Positions 39,844 through 49,464 of a stretch of DNA of 64,000 nucleotides are shown one piece after another (position 1 is the stretch's first letter; each line of letters begins with the position of its first letter). The stretch comes from Deltaproteobacteria bacterium (GTDB taxonomy: Bacteria > Myxococcota_A > UBA9160 > UBA6930), in NCBI GenBank assembly GCA_029261815.1, contig JAJDAQ010000072.1, positions 1 through 64,000 of the forward strand, read 5' to 3'. The notes under the pieces are model-generated. The model did not search any database and was not told the DNA's origin. It was given only the letters and a program-made list of their open reading frames with translations. Position numbers and translations under genes: made by a program.

Positions 39844-41493
39844 CTAGGCCTCGCGGTGCGGGAGGCAGACGCGAAACGTCGTGCCCTCGCCCGGGCGGCT
39901 CGCCACTTCGATGGTCCCGGCGTGGTCGGTCACGATGCGGTGGCAGATCATCAAGCCGAGGCCGGTGCCCTGGTCCGGATCCTTGGTCGTGAAGAACGGG
40001 TCGAAGATGCGCTCGATGTCTTCTTCTTCGATGCCTTCACCGGTGTCCCGTACTTCCACAATGGCGCGGGCCTGTCCCTCTGGGTCCTGTAGGAACGCCC
40101 CGAGCGTGACGGTACCACCGGCGCTGCAGGCATGGATTGCGTTCAGCGTGAGGTTCAACGCCACCTGGTGGATCTGTTCGCGCACGCACAGGGTCTTGAA
40201 GCCTTCGCTGGCCGGGTCGACCACGACTTCGACGGACGCCGCCTGTGCTTCGCGTTCCACCAACGTGACCACGCAGTTGGCGATCTCCAACAGACTGGTC
40301 GGAGCGGCCAGGGCATCTTGCTCGCTGCCGTTGGCGAGGCGACCCATGGTCGAGACCAGCTCGCGGATGCGGTCGACTTCCTGGCGCGCGACGTCGTAGT
40401 AGCTGCCCCAGAACTCCTCATCGTCTTCGGACCGCTTTTCGCCGGCGAGGCTCAGAAACGTATGGATCGACACCAGTGGATTATTGATTTCGTGGGCGAG
40501 GCCGGCGGCCAGTGTGCCGAGCGTCCCCAGGCGGTCGGCGCGCTCGACCTGCAGCCGCGACTGGCGCAGGTCTTCCATGCGTCGCGCATTCTGAATGGCG
40601 ACGCCGACCTGGGCCGCGATGCCTTCGAGCAGCACGCGTTGTGAGGCACCGACCGGGGCGCTCCCACTGCGGTTGTCGACAGCGAGTGCGCCAAGCAACG
40701 TGTCCTTGCCTGGAATTGGCGTGACGAGCACAGAGTCTGCAGCCACTTCGGTGACCCATTCCCGCACCGGCTTCTCGAATTCCAGCAGGTTCCCCATCTC
40801 GAGGATCTGGCTCTCGCCGCGAAGCATGGCACCGATGAACGCGGGCGCACCAGACGCTGCGATCTCCAAGCCGGCGGTTGCGGCATCCACCGCATCGCCG
40901 AGCGGCACCGAGCGTTCCATCTTCAAGGTCTGGTTGGCCTCGGAGTAGAGCAGCAGGCTGGCGCCATCGAAGCCCAGGTCGCCGTTCAAGGCCGACAAGA
41001 CCTGTTCGCTCACGCGGTCCGGTGCCAGCTCCTGGTTCACGGTGCGGGCCAGTGCGTTGACGGTGCCCAGTTCCCGCAGCAGTGCGTCGCGCTCGCGTTC
41101 GGCTGCGAAGTGCTCGACCGCGCGCCGAAGCGTGACCTGAAGTTCATCGGGCGACCACGGCTTCGAAACGAAGCGGTAGATCGAGCCATCGTTGATGGCC
41201 TGGCCCAGGGTCTCGGCATCGCCATACGCCGTGAGAAGGATGCGAACGGTATCGGGCGCCATTTCCCGCGCGCGCGCGAGGAACTCGGTGCCGGTCATCC
41301 CGGGCATCTTGTGGTCGGAGATGATGACCGCGATCGGCTCTGTATTGAGGATCTCCAGACCCTCTTCGCCCGACATCGCCGTCCGGACATTGAAGTCCCG
41401 GCGGAACGTCAGCTCGAATACGCGCAGGTTCTCGCGCTCGTCATCCACAATGAGCAGCGGATACTGCTTGAAGTCGAAGTTGAAGAGGCTCAC
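39844..41493 (-). CDS. Receiver-GAF-histidine kinase hybrid
   Basis: A 549-residue cytoplasmic protein. The receiver domain is at about 10-125: phosphoacceptor Asp60 in ISDHKMPG, Thr in LLTAYGD and Lys in FVSKPW. A GAF domain lies at about 140-310. The kinase core follows: HisKA histidine in GLAHEINNP near 345-353, N box NLTLNAIHA, and G boxes DTGEGI and GTGLGL near the C-terminus. It is the same receiver-plus-kinase layout as PhcR and PhcQ in Ralstonia. It is divergent from the signalling cassette starting at 41953, with a shared 459-bp leader, and may be its phosphorelay partner. Confidence 0.88.
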   Translation of the reverse strand: MSLFNFDFKQYPLLIVDDERENLRVFELTFRRDFNVRTAMSGEEGLEILNTEPIAVIISDHKMPGMTGTEFLARAREMAPDTVRILLTAYGDAETLGQAINDGSIYRFVSKPWSPDELQVTLRRAVEHFAAERERDALLRELGTVNALARTVNQELAPDRVSEQVLSALNGDLGFDGASLLLYSEANQTLKMERSVPLGDAVDAATAGLEIAASGAPAFIGAMLRGESQILEMGNLLEFEKPVREWVTEVAADSVLVTPIPGKDTLLGALAVDNRSGSAPVGASQRVLLEGIAAQVGVAIQNARRMEDLRQSRLQVERADRLGTLGTLAAGLAHEINNPLVSIHTFLSLAGEKRSEDDEEFWGSYYDVARQEVDRIRELVSTMGRLANGSEQDALAAPTSLLEIANCVVTLVEREAQAASVEVVVDPASEGFKTLCVREQIHQVALNLTLNAIHACSAGGTVTLGAFLQDPEGQARAIVEVRDTGEGIEEEDIERIFDPFFTTKDPDQGTGLGLMICHRIVTDHAGTIEVASRPGEGTTFRVCLPHREA

Positions 41494-41952
41494 GGGGCAT
41501 GACCCAATACGTAGGCCGCAATAACTCTGATGCTGTTACCTGCCGGCAGTCCGACCTCGACAAAGGCATCGCTCATCAGCGATTCTCCATCGAACTCACT
41601 TGCAACCCCGACTCGATCCTGCCGCATCTTCCGAAACGTCCCCTAGATGCCATCGTGCGCGCGTCCAAACCAAGCGCGCTGCGAGTACTTCTCTTGCCGG
41701 ACATCGAAAGAAACCGCTGACTTCTTGAGGTGATTTGCACATGCGCGAGCACCGCGGGTGCAGTCCCGAATGGAGGGAACTACTTACCGAGTCGAGCGGC
41801 CTCGCGTCGCGCGGGCGCCAGATGCGCACCAGCTGCACATCACGGCCGCCTAGGCCGGTTGGGACGCCCACCGCATCGCAGACTGGTAAGGTGTCCGTGC
41901 ACTGTCGCGTCGATTTCACCCCATATCCTCATTCAAGCGAGTCATCAGGAAC
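41494..41952. other. 459-bp non-coding leader between two divergent signalling genes
   Basis: No convincing gene is present: short open frames here lack ribosome sites, recognisable motifs and coding-like composition. It marks the left edge of a stretch with lower GC. It should hold the divergent promoters of the receiver-kinase gene (minus) and the PilZ-hydrolase-methyltransferase gene (plus). A small hairpin (GCACC-GCG-GGTGC) lies at about 41750-41762. I recognise no known riboswitch. Confidence 0.5.
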
Positions 41953-44340
41953 ATGACGGTCACAGCAATCACACAGACTCAGCTCGATCGGCTCCATCCC
42001 GTCAAGGTTGAAGATCCGCAGAAAATCAAAGACTTGCTCGGCCTAGCTTTCAAGCAGGCGATCCCGATTCGGCGCGGGCTCACGAAGATCATCGAACCCG
42101 AAGTGGCCAGCATCAGCCGACTGACCAACGAGAGCCTGACCCTCTCGGCGAAGACATTTGACCGCGCAGTCACGGAGGGAAACTTCTCCTTCACTCTCGG
42201 CGGCAGTGTGTATTTCTTCTCCAGCCCGGCGGCATTCACCGAAACCGACCTAGTAGTTGACGTGCCGACGTCTGTTTACGTTGTCGAAAGGCGTGAGCGC
42301 CTTCGTCGCCCGACCACCGGGTCAGCATGGCTTTCACCTCTCGACTCGCCTAGCCGCCACTCATGCAAGGTCCAGGATCGCTCTACCGGCGGAATCGGAA
42401 TCGAGTGTCAGGGCGTCGATCTCCGCACGGGCCAGCCTGTAAGAGTCGAAACCGATACCGGCATTGAAGACGGCTCCGTGCGATCAGTATTTAGCTCCCC
42501 CGCTGGCAACGGTTGGACCAGAATCGGCATTCAGGTCGGAGAGGCGCCACCGCCCCTTCTCTCCGTCGAGCGAAGAGCCTCAATTCTCGACGCATCACCA
42601 ACTGAGTCGCTCAGGCGTAGACTAAGCACGTTCTCAGCTACACTCTCCATGCTCGCTTCGCGGGCGTCATCCGCGATCGTGAGCCCCCCCGAGGCGCAGC
42701 TTGAGCGCCTCGACATCCGAGCGAGTGACGGAAGTGAAATCGCTGCGCTTGTTGACCGGACTGACGGGATAGATGGCCGCCCGATCGCGATCGTGCTCCC
42801 TCCCGCTTGGGGAAAGACCAAGGAAACCCTCCTTCCCCTCGCGAGGACGCTGGTCGCCATGTTTCAGCGAGCCAAGGTCCCCGCGATGGTCGTGAGGTTC
42901 GATGGTGTCGACCGGCGCGGCGAGTCGCGAAACAGCAGCGGCGAAACGACTTCCAACCGCAACTTGGAGCGCTTTCGAATTTCTCGCTGCGTCACAGACC
43001 TGTGTGAGTCAGTTAACTGGATTCAAGCCAACGAAGATCCGGAGAAAACGTTCGTAGTAAGCATCAGCGCCGGCGCGATTGAAGCCCGGAGAGCTGTCAG
43101 ATTGCTCGGCAAAGACCTAGTAGATGGCTGGATCGCCGTTGTTGGGCCTGCCGACTTGCAGAGCTCGATGCGAATTGTCTCAGGTGGAATTGACTACATC
43201 GGCGGATTCGAAAGAGGCGTCAAATTTGGAGTTCGCGAGACACTCGGAGTTCGGTTCGATGTGGACGAAGCGAATGAAGATGCCGCGGCGAACGGCCTCG
43301 CAACCCTTCACGACGCGTACGACGACTTTCGGCAGATCGAAACTCCGATCACGTGGGTACACGGGAAGCACGACGCGTGGATGGACCTCGACCGTGCGAA
43401 GCGCGCACTATCGCATGGCAATCTCAAGAATCGGCGCCTGATCGAGATCCCAGTCGGCCACCAGCTCCGATCCTCAGCTGAAGCAATTCAGGTGTTCCAG
43501 CTAATCGGAGCAGAGATCGCGAGGCTCGCCGATGCAGCTGCGCCCTTGGTTACTCCCGATCTTGCCGACATGTCAGCGCGAAGAAACCAAGAGCGTCGGC
43601 TAGCAAGACAGCCAAACTACGAACCCTCCGAGTTCTGGCACGACTACCTGCTCGGCACGACCGACACCTTCGCCATGGAGCTGTTCCACAGGACGTCCGC
43701 ATACCGGGAGCTCATGAGAGACCAGGTCGAGGCTCTCGCCCTCAGCGACAACTCATCGGTACTCGACCTCGGTGGCGGCACAGGCGAGCTTTCCCGCCAC
43801 TTGGACTCCGCAAGAAGCTTCCGTATCACCACCCTCGACTTGGTGCCGGACGCGCTTCGCGAAGCCCGCGCACGGAACGCGACATCCGGACCGATCGTTG
43901 CGGACCTCAATACGCCGTCGATGCCCTTCCAGGATCAATCGTTCGATTGCGTTCTTGCATCGCTGTTCCTCTCGTATATATCCGACCCAGTCGCGGTGAT
44001 TCGAGAGACTATTCGTGTAACTAGGCCAGGCGGGCGTATCGTATTCTCGTCCCTTCGTCGCGACGCAGATCTGTCCAAGGTGTGGCGCGCTGAAGAGCCG
44101 AATCTGATTCGAGAAGCTCGACTCCAAGGCCCAGAAGAAGAATCCAGGACGAGACGTTCGCTTCCGGAGTTTCTGAACGCAGCATCGAAGGTAGCCGAGC
44201 TGGAAGAGTGGGGAGTGTTTACTTTCTGGGAACCAGACGAACTCGCGCAGCTTATTGAGTCAGCGGGCGCGTCCATAGAGAGCGTAAGGCCAGCTATCGG
44301 CAATCCGCCCCAAGGGTTCCTAGTTTCGGCGTCGGTTTAG
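41953..44340 (+). CDS. PilZ - alpha/beta-hydrolase - SAM methyltransferase fusion
   Basis: A 795-residue protein with three parts. Residues about 20-197 look like a YcgR_N-PilZ pair, with RERLR (114-118) and DRSTGG (142-147) giving the RxxxR...DxSxxG c-di-GMP signature. Residues about 250-525 are an alpha/beta hydrolase resembling acyl-transferase/thioesterases such as LuxD: nucleophile Ser372 in SISAG, Asp474 in GKHDAW, His503 in VGHQL. Residues about 560-795 are a class I methyltransferase: LDLGGGTGE near 605-613, LDLVPDAL near 628-635. A plausible product is a methylated acyl compound. AGGA precedes the ATG. The next gene starts at the base after its stop. Lower GC than flanking genes. Confidence 0.78.
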   Translation: MTVTAITQTQLDRLHPVKVEDPQKIKDLLGLAFKQAIPIRRGLTKIIEPEVASISRLTNESLTLSAKTFDRAVTEGNFSFTLGGSVYFFSSPAAFTETDLVVDVPTSVYVVERRERLRRPTTGSAWLSPLDSPSRHSCKVQDRSTGGIGIECQGVDLRTGQPVRVETDTGIEDGSVRSVFSSPAGNGWTRIGIQVGEAPPPLLSVERRASILDASPTESLRRRLSTFSATLSMLASRASSAIVSPPEAQLERLDIRASDGSEIAALVDRTDGIDGRPIAIVLPPAWGKTKETLLPLARTLVAMFQRAKVPAMVVRFDGVDRRGESRNSSGETTSNRNLERFRISRCVTDLCESVNWIQANEDPEKTFVVSISAGAIEARRAVRLLGKDLVDGWIAVVGPADLQSSMRIVSGGIDYIGGFERGVKFGVRETLGVRFDVDEANEDAAANGLATLHDAYDDFRQIETPITWVHGKHDAWMDLDRAKRALSHGNLKNRRLIEIPVGHQLRSSAEAIQVFQLIGAEIARLADAAAPLVTPDLADMSARRNQERRLARQPNYEPSEFWHDYLLGTTDTFAMELFHRTSAYRELMRDQVEALALSDNSSVLDLGGGTGELSRHLDSARSFRITTLDLVPDALREARARNATSGPIVADLNTPSMPFQDQSFDCVLASLFLSYISDPVAVIRETIRVTRPGGRIVFSSLRRDADLSKVWRAEEPNLIREARLQGPEEESRTRRSLPEFLNAASKVAELEEWGVFTFWEPDELAQLIESAGASIESVRPAIGNPPQGFLVSASV

Positions 44341-46548
44341 TTGGTGCTCAAGCGCCGGGAACGTCTCAGCTCCGCAATCGTACGACAGTCCCTGGCTGCA
44401 CCCTGGCTAACGATCGTCGCTTGGTTGCTGCTGTGCGCCGCGGCCGCGCCATTCGCGGCGGCGGTGAAGATTGAGACCACTGTTGAGTCGATCCTCGACA
44501 GGGACTCCGAGGAATGGGCGTTCTATCAGGACGCACAGTACGAATTCGGCGGGGACGAGATGCTCGTGGTAGCGGCGCGGGCAGCGAGCCCTTGGGACCC
44601 GAAGCTGCTTGACGGAATGGAGCAGCTTGCAGGTGCCCTCTCCGAGATAAAGGGGATCAGGCGAGTCGACAGCCTAAGCACCACCCCGCTCCTAGCGCTT
44701 CGCGACGATGGCTCGCTCGACCTCTCACCAGCTCACTCCGCGGATGCGACGGTTGGCCCGGAGCTGATCCGGAGGGCGAATGAGGACAAATTCGCGCGGG
44801 ACAACTTGCTCTCCCGAGATGGGAGAATGCACGCGGTCAATGTGCTCTACGAACCCGGCGAGTACGGCAGCGAAGACACGCTGACTTCGCTGATCGACGA
44901 GTCCGGAATCGGCAGTCGAGTGTACGTATCGGGTGTCCCAGTTTTCAGGTGGAACACGAACAGGCAGACCGTTCACGAACTCATGACGCTCGGCCCAATC
45001 GCGGCGGCTGTTCTCATCGTACTGCTCGCTGCCCTGCTGGGGTCAGTCCGAACGGCGCTCAAGCTAGTACTGGCAAGCACTATCCCCACCGTGCTTACGG
45101 TCGCAGCTATGGGAGCTACTGGCACGCCATTTACGATCTCAACACTCATCCTCCCCGTTCTCCTCCTGGGACTCGCTTCCGCATACTCGATGCACGTCGT
45201 CGCGGCGAGTTGGAGGCCAGGCACCGACCTCTGCACGAAGGTTTGCGACGTCTCCTTTCCTGTTCTCTTGTCGGGGGTCACTACCGCCCTCGGCTTCCTT
45301 GCCATCGCGACTGTGAGAATTGACGCGATCAGGGAGATCGCGTCCTTTGGCGCCCTCGGGACTGCGGTCGCGACAGGCGTCTCACTGAGCCTTGTGCCCG
45401 CAATCCTTCAACTGTCCGCTCCCGTCACAGCGTCGCCTCCAGCCGCGGGGTTCGCGATGAGGAGAATTCTTGACCCGGCTTGGAGATTCGCGGCAGCCCA
45501 CACAAAGCGAATTCTCGTTGTCGCTGCAGTTTCCCTCACCGCAGCATCCATTCTTGCGTTTGGCCTAACTGTCGACACCGACGTCATCCGTTGGTTCCCT
45601 GAGGACCATCGGATTAGGCAAGACTATCGCGAGATAAGGGAGTCAATTGCGGGCATCACACCAGTCAACTTCGTGGTTCAACTGCCGAGAAACTCCGCTC
45701 TTGACATCGACACGGTTCAGGCGCTGCTGGAGTTCGAGCAAGCAACCGAGCTGGAAGGGGATGTCGGTTCGGTAATCAGCATCGCGCGCCCAGTATGCCA
45801 ACTCGCGGCATCACTCCGCGGTGAGAGCGGTTGCGTACTTCCAGATTCGGATGAAGAGCTAGCGCAACTGCTCCTAGCGCTCGAGAGCATCCCGATGGTT
45901 CAGGACTTGATCAACGACAGCGGGAACCGATTGAACATTCCGGCGAGGCTCGACACCAACAGCTCAAGCGAAATCATCACCTTGACCGCAAGTCTCGAAG
46001 GTCTCGCCCAAGAGCTCATTCCGGGCGCTGAGGTGCAAGCAACCGGCGTCATGTACGAGTTCGCCCGCTCTCAGGAAGCAATCTCCTGGGGTCAGATCCA
46101 AGGAGTCGCACTCGCATCAGTAGTGATTTGGATGGCTCTCGCGATTGGCATCTCAGACCCAAAACTGGCGCTCCTCGCCATGGTTCCGAATCTTGGGCCG
46201 ATCATTATCTGCCTCGGCGCGATGTCCGCATTCGGAATTCCGATCGATGCCGGAACTGTACTAATTGGAAATCTTGCGCTCGGTATCGCGGTCGATGACA
46301 CCGCCCACCTGCTCGCGCCACGCACCCAAGGCGCGCTCGGACCACCGGTGCTTGATTCCGCCAGTTTCTCCCATGTCGGGGTACCTATCGCGTTCTCTAC
46401 AGCTGTCCTCGCTGCTGCTTTCTTCGTGCTTGGGACTTCCGGCTTCGTCTTCATTCAACATCTCGGGGTAATCACCGGCTTGGTGCTCATTACCTGCTTT
46501 CTCGCGGACTTACTCGTCCTTCCCGCGCTCGCACGGTTCCCGAAGTAA
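44341..46548 (+). CDS. RND/MMPL-family membrane transporter
   Basis: A 735-residue protein with two repeats of the RND/MMPL fold: one transmembrane helix (about 20-42), a periplasmic domain (43-215), five helices (about 220-360), then the same again with helix near 390-410, periplasmic part 415-575 and helices about 580-730. The GIAVDDTAHLL segment in the fourth-helix region has Asp residues typical of proton relay. It starts with TTG directly after the upstream stop; a GTG at 44344 is equally possible. MMPL proteins export lipids and hydrophobic molecules, so it may move the product of the upstream enzyme. Confidence 0.82.
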   Translation: MVLKRRERLSSAIVRQSLAAPWLTIVAWLLLCAAAAPFAAAVKIETTVESILDRDSEEWAFYQDAQYEFGGDEMLVVAARAASPWDPKLLDGMEQLAGALSEIKGIRRVDSLSTTPLLALRDDGSLDLSPAHSADATVGPELIRRANEDKFARDNLLSRDGRMHAVNVLYEPGEYGSEDTLTSLIDESGIGSRVYVSGVPVFRWNTNRQTVHELMTLGPIAAAVLIVLLAALLGSVRTALKLVLASTIPTVLTVAAMGATGTPFTISTLILPVLLLGLASAYSMHVVAASWRPGTDLCTKVCDVSFPVLLSGVTTALGFLAIATVRIDAIREIASFGALGTAVATGVSLSLVPAILQLSAPVTASPPAAGFAMRRILDPAWRFAAAHTKRILVVAAVSLTAASILAFGLTVDTDVIRWFPEDHRIRQDYREIRESIAGITPVNFVVQLPRNSALDIDTVQALLEFEQATELEGDVGSVISIARPVCQLAASLRGESGCVLPDSDEELAQLLLALESIPMVQDLINDSGNRLNIPARLDTNSSSEIITLTASLEGLAQELIPGAEVQATGVMYEFARSQEAISWGQIQGVALASVVIWMALAIGISDPKLALLAMVPNLGPIIICLGAMSAFGIPIDAGTVLIGNLALGIAVDDTAHLLAPRTQGALGPPVLDSASFSHVGVPIAFSTAVLAAAFFVLGTSGFVFIQHLGVITGLVLITCFLADLLVLPALARFPK

Positions 46549-46580
46549 GGGCGCCCCGCCGCTCGGCCGATAGGCAGTCG

Positions 46581-49421
46581 ATGTCGGCAGCTAGCGATGA
46601 CTACGCGCAGTACCGCTGCGAGATTGAGAGCCAAGAACTCCCCGCGGCCACCAGGACAGGTGCGCTCGCATTCGTCGCGGTGAACGTCGCGTTCATCGGC
46701 GTAGACTGGGTAACATTCCCAGAGCAGTTCTGGGACTTTCTCCCGATCAGGGTCTTGAGCTGTTGCGCCCTGTCGCTACCCGCGTACCTAGCGGCGAAGC
46801 AGCCACTCGCATCAGCAGCTGCTGTAGCGACTATCGGCGCTTCAATGCTTCTGTTCCTGATCGCCAACACGGGCGGAGGAGAAAGCAGCTACTACGTGGG
46901 CCTTGTCTTACTCCTCGAAGGCATCGGCGTATTCCTCCCGCTCTCGGTCCGACAAGCAAGTAGCCTCGTGGGGCTCTGCTTCGCTGGCTTCATTGGCGTC
47001 GCGTTACTGGAAGGCTCAGGCATCTCCCCGCTGAGCACGTTCTTCCTAGCGGGTGCTGCCGTCGCGAGCTTGCTCAGTTGCGCAGGGTTAGATCGCATTC
47101 GGTTTCGCCAGTTCCTCCAGCGAAGAGAACTCCGAGACGCACGCGACCACCTGGCGGAACTCGATGTCGCGAAGGCGCGATTCACGGCGAACATCCACCA
47201 CGAACTCCGAACGCCGTTGACTCTAATGCTCGCGCCTGTCGACTCCATGGCGGGTGGCGATCTAGGACCCGTACCGGACACGTTCTCACGCCCGTTACGG
47301 ATAGTGCAATCAAACGGCCTCCGGCTCCTCAAGCTGATCAACAACCTGCTGGATCTCGCCAAAGTCGAGAGCAACCAACTCACTATTCAACGAAGACCAA
47401 TCACGCCCGGCCAAGTGATCCAAGAGATCGTTGACGGTGCTCATGGGCTAGCAAGTAGGAAGTCCGTTGTAATCACGACGAACGGCCTCGACCGCTTGCC
47501 AACCACGAACGCCGACAGTGAGGCACTTGAGAAGATCATCACCAACCTGATCGGAAACGCGCTCAAGTTCACCGAGAACGGCCGCATTGAGATCACCGGT
47601 TGCCTAGCGAGTCCCGAACTGGAGCTTGGTCACAACGCGATTCACCTTGCCGTCCGCGACACTGGAATTGGGATCCCCACAGACCAACTAGCGAAAATCT
47701 TTGATCGGTTCGCCCAGGTCGATGGATCGGCAACAAGAAAGTTTGAAGGCACGGGAATCGGACTCTCGTTGGTAAAGGAACTCACAGTTCTGCACGGAGG
47801 CAAAGTCTGGGCCGAGAGCGAAGGCGCGGGAAACGGCTCAACATTCCACATTGCCCTTCCCCATGGAACGCCAGACTCGCTCCCAGACGGAGACCAACTG
47901 CTGCGGGACAGCACCGTAGACTCGGTTGGTGTGTCTCGTGCATTCGAGGCGTTGATCACAGAAGTCGGTGACACTCATTTGCCACTAGGGTCAGCTCAAC
48001 GCGGGACCGCGGAAGAGTACCGTCGCTCAGTAAAGAAATGGGCAGTCGAAACAGGATCTGCCGAAGCCCCCGTCTCAGAATCCGACCATCCGACCGGAAC
48101 CCCAGAAGTCGTGATCGCTGAAGACAATTCTGACATGTTGGAGTTGTTGACGTTCCTAGTGTCCAAGGAGTTCGTAGTAAGGCCGACTCGCAACGGGCGT
48201 GAAGCCCTTGAGTCGGCCAGGGCCAACCCGCCGAGCCTGATCCTGACCGACGTGATGATGCCTGAGATGTCAGGGATCGAGCTCTGCCGCGCCATCAAGA
48301 ACGACCCGGAACTCTCATCCATCCCGGTAATGATTGTCACATCGAAAGCCGAGGATGACATGAAGATCCAAGGCCTCGAACTCGGTGCAGACGACTACCT
48401 TACGAAGCCCTTCCACCCGCGAGAACTTGTCGCTCGGGTTCGCTCGCTGGTCCGCTTGCGATGTCTCCAGACCGAAGTCGAGTCCCAGAATCTCTCACTC
48501 GCGGCGGCGAATGATGCCCTCGGCTCAGCCCTCACGGATCTAAAGGACGCAGAAGTTCAGCTCGTCGAGTCAGAGCGACTAGCCGCTATTGGCGAGCTGT
48601 CCGCAGGCGTAGCTCATGAAGTCAACAATCCGATTAATTTCGCCAAGAACGCCTTGCATGCGATCCGGACTCGAACACTTGACTTCCAAAAGCTCTCCGC
48701 GGAGCTCGCTGCTCTGAGGACATTCGAAGGGAGCGCTCCCAGAGATCTCATGGGCGAGGTCTCCAAGATCCAGCGCGACCTGGATATCGACAACGTCTCT
48801 GACGAAATTGACGAACTGGTCGAGATCGCAACCGATGGCCTTCAACGCACCTCGCGCCTTGTCTCAGACCTTCGCGACTTCGCGGCCCCCGGGAACAAGG
48901 TCGTATGTCCAGTCGACATCAACCACGCGATCGCATCGACGGTTCGTCTCATGAAGCCAACGCTCGCGACTCAGGGCTGTGAGATCAGGCTCGATCTCTC
49001 GCCTGCGCTGCTTCCGGTGACGGGCGATCCCGCGGCCCTAAACCAAGTCCTACTAAATCTCATGAAGAACGCTGCCGACGCCGTCAACGACATGGCCGGC
49101 GTCGTGCAGATCACCTCCATCCAAACCTCCGACAATGTCCTCATTACTGTCCATGACAACGGGCCTGGAATCGATCCTGAAAACGAACAACGAGCGTTCG
49201 AGCCCTTCTTCACGACGAAAGCTCCAGGTCACGGCACCGGCCTTGGCTTGGCCATGTCCAGACGAATTGCCAGGGCGTTCGGCGGCGAGCTTACGCTCGA
49301 GTCTTCTGAGCTAGGCGGCGTCGCCGCAAGGCTCCTGATCCCTTGCCTCAGCGAGGACGGAATCCCTGCTGAGCCTGCTTCGAACGCCGCTGATCAAACG
49401 CCGCGGGGGGTCGGCCACTGA
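46581..49421 (+). CDS. Multi-membrane sensor kinase - receiver - second kinase fusion
   Basis: A 946-residue hybrid. Residues about 28-168 contain five or six hydrophobic helices, including an IANTGGGESSYYVGLVLLL loop. A first kinase core spans about 195-430: His in IHHELRTP near 206-208, N box NLIGNALKFTENG, G boxes DTGIGI and GTGIGLSLV. A receiver spans about 508-625 with Asp in LTDVMMPEMSG near 557. A second kinase core spans about 670-925: His in GVAHEVNNP near 679, N box NLMKNAADAV, DNGPGI and GTGLGLAMS. Both cores keep all boxes. The layout resembles a PhcS-type kinase joined to a PhcR-type receiver-kinase. Confidence 0.87.
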   Translation: MSAASDDYAQYRCEIESQELPAATRTGALAFVAVNVAFIGVDWVTFPEQFWDFLPIRVLSCCALSLPAYLAAKQPLASAAAVATIGASMLLFLIANTGGGESSYYVGLVLLLEGIGVFLPLSVRQASSLVGLCFAGFIGVALLEGSGISPLSTFFLAGAAVASLLSCAGLDRIRFRQFLQRRELRDARDHLAELDVAKARFTANIHHELRTPLTLMLAPVDSMAGGDLGPVPDTFSRPLRIVQSNGLRLLKLINNLLDLAKVESNQLTIQRRPITPGQVIQEIVDGAHGLASRKSVVITTNGLDRLPTTNADSEALEKIITNLIGNALKFTENGRIEITGCLASPELELGHNAIHLAVRDTGIGIPTDQLAKIFDRFAQVDGSATRKFEGTGIGLSLVKELTVLHGGKVWAESEGAGNGSTFHIALPHGTPDSLPDGDQLLRDSTVDSVGVSRAFEALITEVGDTHLPLGSAQRGTAEEYRRSVKKWAVETGSAEAPVSESDHPTGTPEVVIAEDNSDMLELLTFLVSKEFVVRPTRNGREALESARANPPSLILTDVMMPEMSGIELCRAIKNDPELSSIPVMIVTSKAEDDMKIQGLELGADDYLTKPFHPRELVARVRSLVRLRCLQTEVESQNLSLAAANDALGSALTDLKDAEVQLVESERLAAIGELSAGVAHEVNNPINFAKNALHAIRTRTLDFQKLSAELAALRTFEGSAPRDLMGEVSKIQRDLDIDNVSDEIDELVEIATDGLQRTSRLVSDLRDFAAPGNKVVCPVDINHAIASTVRLMKPTLATQGCEIRLDLSPALLPVTGDPAALNQVLLNLMKNAADAVNDMAGVVQITSIQTSDNVLITVHDNGPGIDPENEQRAFEPFFTTKAPGHGTGLGLAMSRRIARAFGGELTLESSELGGVAARLLIPCLSEDGIPAEPASNAADQTPRGVGH

Positions 49422-49464
49422 CTAGAAAGCATCCTCTCCACGTACTCCGCGCGACCAACTCCGC

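Noticed and set aside
41499-41956. Small open frames of 60-110 codons in the 459-bp leader
   Set aside because: They overlap one another on both strands, lack ribosome sites and show no recognisable motifs.
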